The notes under the pieces are model-generated. The model searched no databases. It had not been told where the DNA came from and was given only the letters and a program-made list of their open reading frames with translations. Below, piece after piece: positions 27,419-35,572 of a DNA stretch of 57,760 nt. Origin of the DNA: an uncultured Saprospiraceae bacterium (GTDB taxonomy: Bacteria > Bacteroidota > Bacteroidia > Chitinophagales > Saprospiraceae); assembly GCA_937959275.1 (NCBI GenBank), contig CALGLU010000011.1:1-57760 (forward strand), read 5' to 3'. The position numbers and the translations under genes were made by a program. Position 1 is the stretch's first letter; each line of letters begins with the position of its first letter.

Positions 27419-30340
27419 ATGAGAATATTATTAACTGCCCTCGTGTGTATAGTTTTATCTATATCACTTAATAGTCAAGATCAAACGCATAAGACTAAGC
27501 CTGTCCAATTAACTAACTCTGAAAAAATGGCATTGGATGGCCATGAAAGATGTTCCACAACAGAAGGATTTCTTGAAAGACTAAACGATCCAGTATACGA
27601 AGCCTATGTAAAGGATATGCGAGCTAAAATTGATGCTAGAACTGCATTACTTCCTTGTGATGCCTCAAATTCTGTTATAATACCAGTAGCAGTGCATTTT
27701 GATGCTTCATTTACTTGCGAAAATACGACATGCCTTGAAGCAGCAGTTGCTGCACAGATTCAAACTTTAAATGATGATTTTGCAGCTTTGAATGCCGATT
27801 TAGCAGCCTACCAAAATATTTTAGCTACTTGTATGGGTGGACCAGATGTAGCATCTACAGGGTCTTGTTTATCTTTTTGCTTAGCAACTGAAAATCATCC
27901 TGCGGCATCAGGTATACCTGCAGGTGAGCCAGCTATAACAATCGGATATTCAACAGGAGGCCTTAATAATGGAGGAAATGCTGCTCCAGACTGGCCTGGA
28001 TATTTAAATTTATTTGTGGTAGCTGGTAATATGAGTGGTGTTGCTGATGGAATACCTGGAGCTTTGGATGGCGACGGTGTTACATGTACAGCTGATGTTT
28101 TTGGAGGTGCAGGATTTGTAGCTTGTACTTCTGGCAATACAGTAAATTCTAGTCCTGACTGGAATCTTGGAAGAACAATGACTCATGAAGTAGGTCATTA
28201 TCTAGGACTTTACCATGTTTGGGGTGATGTTAATGGAGGTGGTTGCGGTGGTGATGATATGATTACTGATACTCCTGATCAAGCCACTTCTTCTAGTGGT
28301 TGTACAGCAAATTGCGCTACTTTGGCAGCTTGTAACGCTGGAGAATTTGTCCAATATAATTTCATGGATTATTTCGATGATGCATGTTTAGTCATGTTTT
28401 CTGAAGAGCAGGCAAGTGTTATGAATACATTTGCAAATGCTGTAACATGGGCTTCAGGTACCGGCTGTTCAGATGGATCAGAAGTGATTGTTGCTGAGTG
28501 TGTCGTTGTTATAGATTGTATGGATGGTATACAAAACGGAAATGAAACTGGAGTCGACTGTGGTGGTCCAGACTGTCCTCCGTGTATGGTTATTCCTGCG
28601 TGTGATGGTTCGTTAACAACAGTTTTAGATGAGAACTTTGATGCATGCGTCATGCCAGCTGGTTGGTCAGTAGTCGCCTTAAATGGTGGAGCAACTGCAG
28701 ATGTCACTTTTAACAATATGAGTGTGCCTGGCGGTGGAGCAACTGCTCCTACAGACTTTATGGGATGCATCGCTTTAATAGATGATGATGCAGCAGGGAG
28801 CGCGGATCCAGCAGATATCAGATGTATTGTATCTCCTGTATTAGATTTGTCAGCATTGACAAATGGGGCTTTGACATTTGACTGGCACAATGAATCAGTT
28901 GTAGATGATGGTGATTTTATAGTAGAAGTATTCGACGGGACTGCTTGGGTTCAAGTTTTCTTTACTGAAGGAGATGGTAGTAATAATGACGAAACTATTG
29001 ATTTGTCAGGATACTCAAATGCTGATTTTCAGATTAGATTTTGTTATGATGATGAAGGTGGATGGCAATGGGGAGTTGGTTTTGATAATGTATCCGTTTG
29101 TGGAGAACAAGGAGTTGCCACGTGTCCAGCAGCTATCACACCAGATGATATAAGTGGAAGTTATTGCGATGGTGCTGCTGCAACAGTTAGTGCAAGTCCT
29201 ACGAGCAATGTCACGTTTGCTTGGACATCATCGAATCCAAATATAGTGATCGTTGATCCCGCAGCAGCTTCGTCAAGTGTAGAATTATCAGCACTTACTC
29301 CATGTCAAATAGAAATGGCAGATATTAGTTTAGTCGCTACCTGTGATCTAGATGGTTCAGAATTGTTTAACGGAATTGTCAGTACGGTAAGTGTTTATCC
29401 TGCTCCACCTGCTGATGTGACGACATTAGTCGTATTAAATGAAAATACCTGTGACGAACCAGTATTAGTTGATCCTAATTGTACAGCGTTTGTAACATTA
29501 ACGCCGGATGCAGGAAATCCTACTTTCCCAGTTGCAACTGGAGAATCTGGAACTGCATCATATACTATAACATATGCGTCTCCAGCTGGAGCACCCGAAT
29601 GTTGCGTTGTCCCAATGTCTGGAGAACTGATTATTGGTGGAGCTGGTGCTGTAGGCAATGATGATGGTGATTTAGAAATTATCGGAACAGGTGGAGTTTC
29701 GGGATGGACATCGACATCTACAAACTTTGGAAGTGTCATGTGCGATACTGGCTCCTGTGGAACAGGTGGTGGATCTGTTAATTATGGTGTAGCTCCTAAC
29801 AGCAATGCTTGGCTAGCTTGGTTTGGAGGAATAGGCTCTCCTGAAACAGGTACTCTAGAAACAGATGTAGTCATTTCAGCTTGTGCAAATGGAGCAGCGA
29901 CTATGACATTCGGTTATGAAAATTCCTCTTGCGGAGATGCTGCCGATTTCATTGAACTACAGATCGATGGCGCTGTTGTGTGGAGTGACAATGCCGACCC
30001 TGCAACTTGCGGAACTATGGGTGTCGTAGAATTAATAACAGTAGATTTATCTGCATTTGCAGATGGTGCTTCTCATAATATTCTATTTACATCAACATCG
30101 GGAGCAGGAGGAGTAGCTTCAAATTTCACTGTTGATAATGTTATTTTAGAAACAACTGGTTGCGATGCTGGTGGTTCTCTATGTGAAGGTACAGTGTCAG
30201 GATCTTATGATTGTGTTGCAATTCCTGATGCTAGTATCCCAACCATGGGAGAATGGGGCTTAATGATCTTAGGACTACTCATCATGATCACTTCAATTGT
30301 TGCAATCAGACAAAAAGAAAATGATATAGTTGTTTCATAA
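27419..30340 (+). CDS. secreted M43-type metalloprotease with IPTM C-terminal anchor
   Basis: A 973-residue exported multidomain protease. The signal peptide covers about 1-19. The pappalysin-like catalytic domain (about 85-345) has the zinc motif HEVGHYLGLYHVWG starting at residue 256 and Met-turn region NFMDYFDDACLVMFS. A Cys-rich linker DGIQNGNETGVDCGG follows at about 373. Next come a jelly-roll domain (about 395-560), an Ig/PKD-like stretch and a second jelly-roll domain (about 770-930). The end is IPTMGEWGLMILG, a hydrophobic helix and RQKEN. It is probably surface-anchored and digests extracellular protein. It is the second member of the anchor pair with 12603-14213. Confidence 0.88.
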   Translation: MRILLTALVCIVLSISLNSQDQTHKTKPVQLTNSEKMALDGHERCSTTEGFLERLNDPVYEAYVKDMRAKIDARTALLPCDASNSVIIPVAVHFDASFTCENTTCLEAAVAAQIQTLNDDFAALNADLAAYQNILATCMGGPDVASTGSCLSFCLATENHPAASGIPAGEPAITIGYSTGGLNNGGNAAPDWPGYLNLFVVAGNMSGVADGIPGALDGDGVTCTADVFGGAGFVACTSGNTVNSSPDWNLGRTMTHEVGHYLGLYHVWGDVNGGGCGGDDMITDTPDQATSSSGCTANCATLAACNAGEFVQYNFMDYFDDACLVMFSEEQASVMNTFANAVTWASGTGCSDGSEVIVAECVVVIDCMDGIQNGNETGVDCGGPDCPPCMVIPACDGSLTTVLDENFDACVMPAGWSVVALNGGATADVTFNNMSVPGGGATAPTDFMGCIALIDDDAAGSADPADIRCIVSPVLDLSALTNGALTFDWHNESVVDDGDFIVEVFDGTAWVQVFFTEGDGSNNDETIDLSGYSNADFQIRFCYDDEGGWQWGVGFDNVSVCGEQGVATCPAAITPDDISGSYCDGAAATVSASPTSNVTFAWTSSNPNIVIVDPAAASSSVELSALTPCQIEMADISLVATCDLDGSELFNGIVSTVSVYPAPPADVTTLVVLNENTCDEPVLVDPNCTAFVTLTPDAGNPTFPVATGESGTASYTITYASPAGAPECCVVPMSGELIIGGAGAVGNDDGDLEIIGTGGVSGWTSTSTNFGSVMCDTGSCGTGGGSVNYGVAPNSNAWLAWFGGIGSPETGTLETDVVISACANGAATMTFGYENSSCGDAADFIELQIDGAVVWSDNADPATCGTMGVVELITVDLSAFADGASHNILFTSTSGAGGVASNFTVDNVILETTGCDAGGSLCEGTVSGSYDCVAIPDASIPTMGEWGLMILGLLIMITSIVAIRQKENDIVVS

Positions 30341-30365
30341 GATCAACGCTTATTGATAAATAATA

Positions 30366-30400
30366 AAAGGGCTACATATTAAATTATGTAGCCCTTTTTT
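30366..30400 (+). terminator. rho-independent terminator
   Basis: Inverted repeat AAGGGCTACATA / TATGTAGCCCTT with a 6-base loop is followed by a run of T residues. It lies about 25 bases after the stop of the M43 protease gene. Confidence 0.88.
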
Positions 30401-30419
30401 GATTTCAAATTCCAAATTC

Positions 30420-30500
30420 AATGCTCTCCTGTCTGAACCATGATGTTCATGATTTTAGGATGTTCATGATTTGACTTCACAATCAAAAATCATCAATCTC
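30420..30500. repeat. CATGAT-type intergenic repeat copy
   Basis: The stretch contains the direct repeat GATGTTCATGATTT (30440-30453 and 30459-30472, approximately) preceded by CTGTCTGAACCATGAT. This wording resembles a dispersed intergenic repeat I recall from many Bacteroidota genomes, often near GxxExxY genes. It is a single copy in this window. The rest of the gap to 30613 shows nothing further. Confidence 0.45.
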
Positions 30501-30613
30501 AGACTACTTACATAAAAATGATCTTTGAGGTTTTCAACCTCAAGTACATATGATTGAAATAAAACCTGAGGCAGGACGCGTATTGCAACACATTTTTAGC
30601 TAGTCAGGAGTTC

Positions 30614-30726
30614 GCAATTCAACTCGGAATAGTATATTGAGTAAGAGGCGTCCTCGCCTCTTTACCTGAGAGCAATTCAACTCGGAATAGTATTGAGTAA
30701 AAGGCGTCCTCGCTTCTTTACTTGAT
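30614..30726. repeat. tandem pair of hairpin repeats
   Basis: Two tandem copies of a unit of about 57 bases (30614-30671 and 30672-30726) start GCAATTCAACTCGGAATAG. Each contains a hairpin with stem GTAAnAGGCG / CGCCTnTTTAC; the second copy has slightly decayed pairing. They lie just beyond the stop of the minus-strand sterol-desaturase-family gene and could serve as its terminator. Confidence 0.75.
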
Positions 30727-30729
30727 TAT

Positions 30730-31626
30730 TCAGTGTTTCAGTTTAGCTCTCAACGTCTTTGCTCGACGATCCTCCCCATCATGACTCCAACCAGGCGCTC
30801 TAAACACATAAGCCAATTTATCTGACCAAGACTTCGCCCTTTTCATGTCCTTCCAAATAGCACCATACTCGTGAGTTGCGACATATGCTGGGTTATAGGA
30901 GTGAATATTTTTAGTTAGACCATAAGTGGGCTTGTCCTCTGGTAGTTCTTCTGAAAAAGTGCCAAATAGCCGATCCCAAACAATTAAAGCTCCCGCATGA
31001 TTACAATCTAAGTAACGGATGTTTGAGGCATGGTGGACCCGATGATGTGATGGCGTGTTCAATACAAATTCGATTGGCTTTGGAAATTTATAAACGACTT
31101 CAGTATGGACGAAAAACTGATATAGTAGATTCACAGACATCGCCATAAATATCATCAGTGCATCATATCCTAAAACAGGAAGCCATAGCCAAAAGATGTA
31201 TTTGTGTATTCTCTCTCCTGCTCCTTGCCTCAGCGCGGTTCCTAAATTAAATTGTTGAGAAGAATGATGAGAAACATGCCCAGCCCAGAATAATCGGACC
31301 TCATGATTCAGGCGATGAAACCAATAATAAGAAAAGTCATCAAGAAAAAATAAAACGACCCAAGCCCACCACTGCCGTTGAATCACATCCCGTAACGGAC
31401 TGATTTCATGTAAAACCATAAATAGACCAAAAGCTAAGACTTTCGGTATAAACTCAACAGCTGATGTAATAATTGCCATTGAGAATGATACGAAGGTGTC
31501 TTTTTTGTCTGTGTATTCAGCTTTTTCAATAAATGATTCAAGAATGACTAACAGGATTGCAATAGGAAAAAAATAGAGAAGTAGATTATCCTCGGCTAGT
31601 TGATCAACATAATATTGAATATCCAT
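30730..31626 (-). CDS. sterol desaturase / fatty acid hydroxylase family protein
   Basis: A 298-residue integral membrane di-iron hydroxylase. It has several membrane helices (about 12-30, 45-75, 85-105, 150-175) and the three histidine clusters HRLNH, HVSHH and HHRVHH that ligate the iron pair. Family members hydroxylate or desaturate lipids and sterol-like compounds; the substrate cannot be read here. It is a single-gene unit convergent with the M43 protease gene. Confidence 0.9.
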   Translation of the reverse strand: MDIQYYVDQLAEDNLLLYFFPIAILLVILESFIEKAEYTDKKDTFVSFSMAIITSAVEFIPKVLAFGLFMVLHEISPLRDVIQRQWWAWVVLFFLDDFSYYWFHRLNHEVRLFWAGHVSHHSSQQFNLGTALRQGAGERIHKYIFWLWLPVLGYDALMIFMAMSVNLLYQFFVHTEVVYKFPKPIEFVLNTPSHHRVHHASNIRYLDCNHAGALIVWDRLFGTFSEELPEDKPTYGLTKNIHSYNPAYVATHEYGAIWKDMKRAKSWSDKLAYVFRAPGWSHDGEDRRAKTLRAKLKH

Positions 31627-31862
31627 ACTGCAAATTAGAAAAAATGACAGAATCCATTAAACGAAAATATGACTTGCTATCAAGCAATATGGCTAAAACA
31701 CACGATTCTTGCTGCTTTCAATCAAACGAATCGTCTTTCAAAGCAGAACTTCTTCATTGTTTATTGCTAAATGTTATAAAACCAAGTATTTTGCAACTAA
31801 ATAGACAACAAGGCCATTTTAAACTGCACATTACACACGTTTAAATAAACATATTACATAAT

Positions 31863-32399
31863 ATGAAAGGAATTGTTTTCAGTGAATTTATGGAAATGGT
31901 AGAGTCTGCCCATGGATACGATATGGTGGACAAAATTATTATTGATGCTAATCCCCCATCAGGCGGTGCGTATACGGCAATAGGAACATATCCTCATACA
32001 GAGATGGTGAGTTTAATTGTCTCACTTAGTAAACATACAGACACATCGGTACCTGATTTGTTACATACGTTTGGACGATATTTGTTTGATACGTTTGTTA
32101 AAAATTATCCGGCATTCTTTGAAAAGCCCAAAACTGCTTTTGAATTTTTTGATTCCATTGAGGAATACATTCATGTTGAAGTGTTAAAACTCTACCCTGA
32201 TGCTCAACTACCGACATTCGAAACTCAACTAAAGACAGACAAAGAGCTCCATCTGGTTTATGAATCTGAACGGAAAATGGCAATATTCGCTCTAGGCTTG
32301 CTTGAAAAGGGATTGGAGCACTATAAAGAAAATGCTACAATTGAGATGAAGCAATTAGAAGATGATGGTAGTAAAGTTTTATTTATAATCAGTAAGTAG
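31863..32399 (+). CDS. H-NOX haem nitric-oxide sensor
   Basis: A 178-residue haem-binding sensor of the H-NOX (HNOB) family. The start MKGIVFSEFMEMVE is typical. The proximal haem ligand is H104 in YIHVEVLKLYPDAQLP, and the haem-propionate clamp Y-x-S-x-R is Y133/S135/R137 (YESER). At the position equivalent to the oxygen-stabilising distal Tyr of thermophilic H-NOX proteins (KMYDYFLGL), this protein has Phe (KMAIFALGL). Known biochemistry says such proteins bind NO but not O2. It is followed after 4 bp by a hybrid kinase, the classic partner for H-NOX signalling. Confidence 0.93.
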   Translation: MKGIVFSEFMEMVESAHGYDMVDKIIIDANPPSGGAYTAIGTYPHTEMVSLIVSLSKHTDTSVPDLLHTFGRYLFDTFVKNYPAFFEKPKTAFEFFDSIEEYIHVEVLKLYPDAQLPTFETQLKTDKELHLVYESERKMAIFALGLLEKGLEHYKENATIEMKQLEDDGSKVLFIISK

Positions 32400-32403
32400 A
32401 TTT

Positions 32404-34860
32404 ATGTCTGACGACTCTGTTTTAAAAAGAAGACTTGATCGAGAAATTAAGGCACGCAAAACGGCTGAGCAAATATTAGAGTCTAAAGCAATCCAACTCT
32501 ACAATGCTAACATTTCATTGCAAGCCCTTAATGAGAAACTCGAGGGTGAAATAGTAATAAAATCTAATCAACTTGAGCAAAACGAATTGCGATATAAATC
32601 TCTTGTTGATGAGGCGAGAGATAGTATTTTTAATTTCTCAAACGCATTAGAAATAAGTTATGCGAATGCAAAAACACTTGACATATTTGGGATACCAATT
32701 GAAGAGCTAACCGGCAAACATATAAGTGAGTTAGTTAGAGAAGACTATCTGGATTACGCTACTGCATTTTTAGAGCAATTTAGAAAGCATGAAAATCCAG
32801 AAAGTTATGTAGAATTACCTCTTGTCCATAAAGTGAATACACATCTATGGGTCGGTATTAATCTAACGTATGTTGAAGATACAACTGGTAATTATTTTAG
32901 CGCCATCTGTAGAGATATCAGCAAACGAAAAAGCGTAGAGGCGAATCTTGAAAAAGCCGTTTTGGGGCTAGAGCGAAGTGAACATAAGTACAGAGGGATT
33001 CTCAAGAATATGCAACTTGGTATTGTAGAGACTGATGTAGAGAGAAGGGTCAAAGATGCCAATCAGATTTTTTGTGAAATGATTGGGTATTCTACTGAAG
33101 AATTAAGTGATAAAATTTATGAAGAATTGTTTTTACATGAGGATAATTTCCCCTTAAGAGATCAGAAGAATTTATCTGCCGGATCTAGTTCTTATCCTAT
33201 TTATGATGTGAAGCTTAGGAAAAAGGATGGTAGTCTCATCAATGTACTCATTAGCTTAGCACCAATACACAATTTAGAAGGTGAAGAAACAGGGACAATT
33301 GCTATACATTATGATATTACAGAGCAATATTTACTACAGAAAAAATTGACGGAAGCAAAAGATATTGCTGAACATGCGAGAAAGGCTGAGCAAAAATTCT
33401 TAGCTGTTATGACTCACGAAATAAGAACGCCGTTAAATGCTATTTTGGGGATGTCTCATTTATTGGCTGATACAGAATTAAATAATGAACAGTCAGAATA
33501 TGTCGGCCTGGTTAAAAATGCAGCTGATATGTTACAGTCCATTGTATCTGACATCCTTGACTTATCTAAAATACAAGAAGGAAAAATTGATGTTAATAAT
33601 GAGACGTTTGATTTAATTACATTACTCGACAATTGTTTGAAAACGATTAAAATAAAGAGTAGTGATCCAAATGTCAAGATTGTTTTTGATCAAGGTGGGT
33701 TTGATGCATTATGGATTAGTTCTGACAAGAAATTAATTCATCAGATTGTAATTAACTTGATGGACAATGCCATGAAGTTCACTCATCAAGGACAAATAAC
33801 ATTGAAGCTTGAAGATAAACAAAACAATAATGTAAGACTAAGTGTACAAGACACAGGTATAGGCATAGAAGAAGATAAATTAAATATAATTTTTAAAGAA
33901 TTTGAGCAAGCTGATGACGGTATTCATGGTACCTATGGAGGTACTGGTTTAGGCTTATCTATTTGTCAAAAGTTAGCTGGGTTATTAGGGTCTAAGTTAG
34001 GTGTAGAAAGTCAGATGGGTGTTGGAACGACCTTCAGTATGAATATTGTGGTTAAGCCATCTGAAGATAATCATCAGATTATGGCTAAAACATTTAGTGC
34101 AGAAAGTAGAATTAATGAACTTGATATTTTGATTGCAGAAGACAATCAAATGAATCAAAAATATATCACCAAACTTCTTGACAAAAAGGGTATTAAGTAT
34201 GTACTAGCACATAATGGTGTTGAAGCAGTACGTGCAGCCTCGACTAAGGTATTTGATATTATCTTAATGGATTTACATATGCCAGAAATGGATGGTTATC
34301 AAGCAACAAGATCTATAAAATTAAAAGGAAAGAACGTTGATACACCAGTTGTCGCCTTAACTGCCTCGACAATGCTTACTCAAAAGGAAGAAGCCTTTAA
34401 CGCTGGAATGGAAGATTTTTTATCTAAACCATTTAGTCCGACGCAACTTTTCTTACTGCTCGAAAAGTATTGTAGGATTCAAGTTAATGAAAATGCATCC
34501 AAGAGAAGCATAGAAAGTAATTCGCTTCCAGCTGAGATTGATGAAAATTTAATTCGAGAATATTTAGGCGATGATCCAGAATATCAATCTGAAATGTTTT
34601 CTTTGTTTATTTCTACCTATAAGACTGAAAAAGAAGAATTGAAAAACGCATTTGAGTCTAAAAATTTAGAAAATGTAAAATCAGTCTTACATAAAATGAA
34701 ACCAACCTTCCAAATGGTTGGTCTTCAAAAGCTATTTGAACTAATCAACAAGAGCGAAAGAGAAGCAATTGAAGGCGATGTGAAATTGTTGACAAAAAAA
34801 GATTTTATGTTGAAGAGTCTTGATAATGGAGTCAAGTTAATAGAAGAAAGATTAAAATAG
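32404..34860 (+). CDS. PAS hybrid histidine kinase with receiver and Hpt domains
   Basis: An 818-residue soluble hybrid kinase. It has an N-terminal coiled coil (1-60), two PAS domains (about 60-180 and 190-310), HisKA with H338 in AVMTHEIRTPLN, HATPase with QDTGIGIEEDKL and GTYGGTGLGLSIC, a receiver (about 577-695) with D623 in ILMDLHMPEMDG, and a C-terminal Hpt domain with H763 in VLHKMKPTFQ. No membrane segment or own ligand domain is evident, consistent with control by the adjacent H-NOX protein. The full phosphorelay (His-Asp-His) would end at the LytTR regulator encoded 2 bp downstream. Confidence 0.93.
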   Translation: MSDDSVLKRRLDREIKARKTAEQILESKAIQLYNANISLQALNEKLEGEIVIKSNQLEQNELRYKSLVDEARDSIFNFSNALEISYANAKTLDIFGIPIEELTGKHISELVREDYLDYATAFLEQFRKHENPESYVELPLVHKVNTHLWVGINLTYVEDTTGNYFSAICRDISKRKSVEANLEKAVLGLERSEHKYRGILKNMQLGIVETDVERRVKDANQIFCEMIGYSTEELSDKIYEELFLHEDNFPLRDQKNLSAGSSSYPIYDVKLRKKDGSLINVLISLAPIHNLEGEETGTIAIHYDITEQYLLQKKLTEAKDIAEHARKAEQKFLAVMTHEIRTPLNAILGMSHLLADTELNNEQSEYVGLVKNAADMLQSIVSDILDLSKIQEGKIDVNNETFDLITLLDNCLKTIKIKSSDPNVKIVFDQGGFDALWISSDKKLIHQIVINLMDNAMKFTHQGQITLKLEDKQNNNVRLSVQDTGIGIEEDKLNIIFKEFEQADDGIHGTYGGTGLGLSICQKLAGLLGSKLGVESQMGVGTTFSMNIVVKPSEDNHQIMAKTFSAESRINELDILIAEDNQMNQKYITKLLDKKGIKYVLAHNGVEAVRAASTKVFDIILMDLHMPEMDGYQATRSIKLKGKNVDTPVVALTASTMLTQKEEAFNAGMEDFLSKPFSPTQLFLLLEKYCRIQVNENASKRSIESNSLPAEIDENLIREYLGDDPEYQSEMFSLFISTYKTEKEELKNAFESKNLENVKSVLHKMKPTFQMVGLQKLFELINKSEREAIEGDVKLLTKKDFMLKSLDNGVKLIEERLK

Positions 34861-34862
34861 TC

Positions 34863-35561
34863 ATGAAACTAAAAACGATTATTGTAGACGATGAGGCGAT
34901 GGCGAGAAGGTCATTAGAGAATTTTTGTAAGAAGCATGAGAGTATTGAGCTTTCTGGAATCTGTGTAAATGGCAAAGAAGCATTAGAAGAATTGTCAAAA
35001 TCAGAAGTTGATTTAATTTTGTTAGATGTCGAAATGCCAGAACTAACTGGGATTGAATTACTTGAAAAGTTAGTTGTCTTTCCACAAGTTATATTTACAA
35101 CCGCTAATGCTGAATACGCTTATGATGCATTCGAGTATGATGTCACAGATTTTTTAAAAAAACCGATTACATCATCCAGATTTAACAAAGCAATTGAAAA
35201 GGCTATTGAGCAAGCCAATCGGATAAATCAGGTATCTATTTATAGTGCTGCGAGAGAAATATATATTAAGCATGATTCCAAGCTTGTTAGAGTGCCGTAT
35301 CAGTCAGTATTGTATTTTGAAAATGTCGGTGACTATATAAGTGTCAAGACGCTCCAAGGCAACTACATTATTTATGGCACATTAAAGTCTCTAGATTCCA
35401 AGTTGCACTATCCTGGATTTTTAAAAGTGCATCGATCATATATCGTGAATCTAGAGAAAATAAAAGATATTCAGGATAGCAACATAGTCATAGGAGATAA
35501 GGTTATTCCAATTAGTCGCGCGCACAAGCCAATCCTACTCAATAGTATAAACTTGATTTAG
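34863..35561 (+). CDS. LytTR response regulator, output of H-NOX relay
   Basis: A 232-residue regulator. The receiver (1-115) has D9/D10, the phospho-acceptor D55 in LILLDVEMPE, Thr in IFTTANAEYAY and Lys in FLKKPIT. The LytTR DNA-binding domain (about 130-232) has FLKVHRSYIVNLEKI. It begins 2 bp after the hybrid kinase gene and is the natural acceptor from its Hpt domain. It ends 11 bp from the end of the convergent polysaccharide-type cluster, which is the obvious candidate regulon. Confidence 0.94.
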   Translation: MKLKTIIVDDEAMARRSLENFCKKHESIELSGICVNGKEALEELSKSEVDLILLDVEMPELTGIELLEKLVVFPQVIFTTANAEYAYDAFEYDVTDFLKKPITSSRFNKAIEKAIEQANRINQVSIYSAAREIYIKHDSKLVRVPYQSVLYFENVGDYISVKTLQGNYIIYGTLKSLDSKLHYPGFLKVHRSYIVNLEKIKDIQDSNIVIGDKVIPISRAHKPILLNSINLI

Positions 35562-35572
35562 CCCAGAATTCG

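Noticed and set aside
28369-28890. 173-codon open frame antisense to the M43 protease gene
   Set aside because: It is a shadow of the coding strand with Pro/Ser/Thr-rich translation and no signals of its own.
31644-31844. 66-codon open frame upstream of the H-NOX gene
   Set aside because: Composition and sequence are not protein-like for this genome, there is no family resemblance, and it fills the spacer that should hold the H-NOX promoter.
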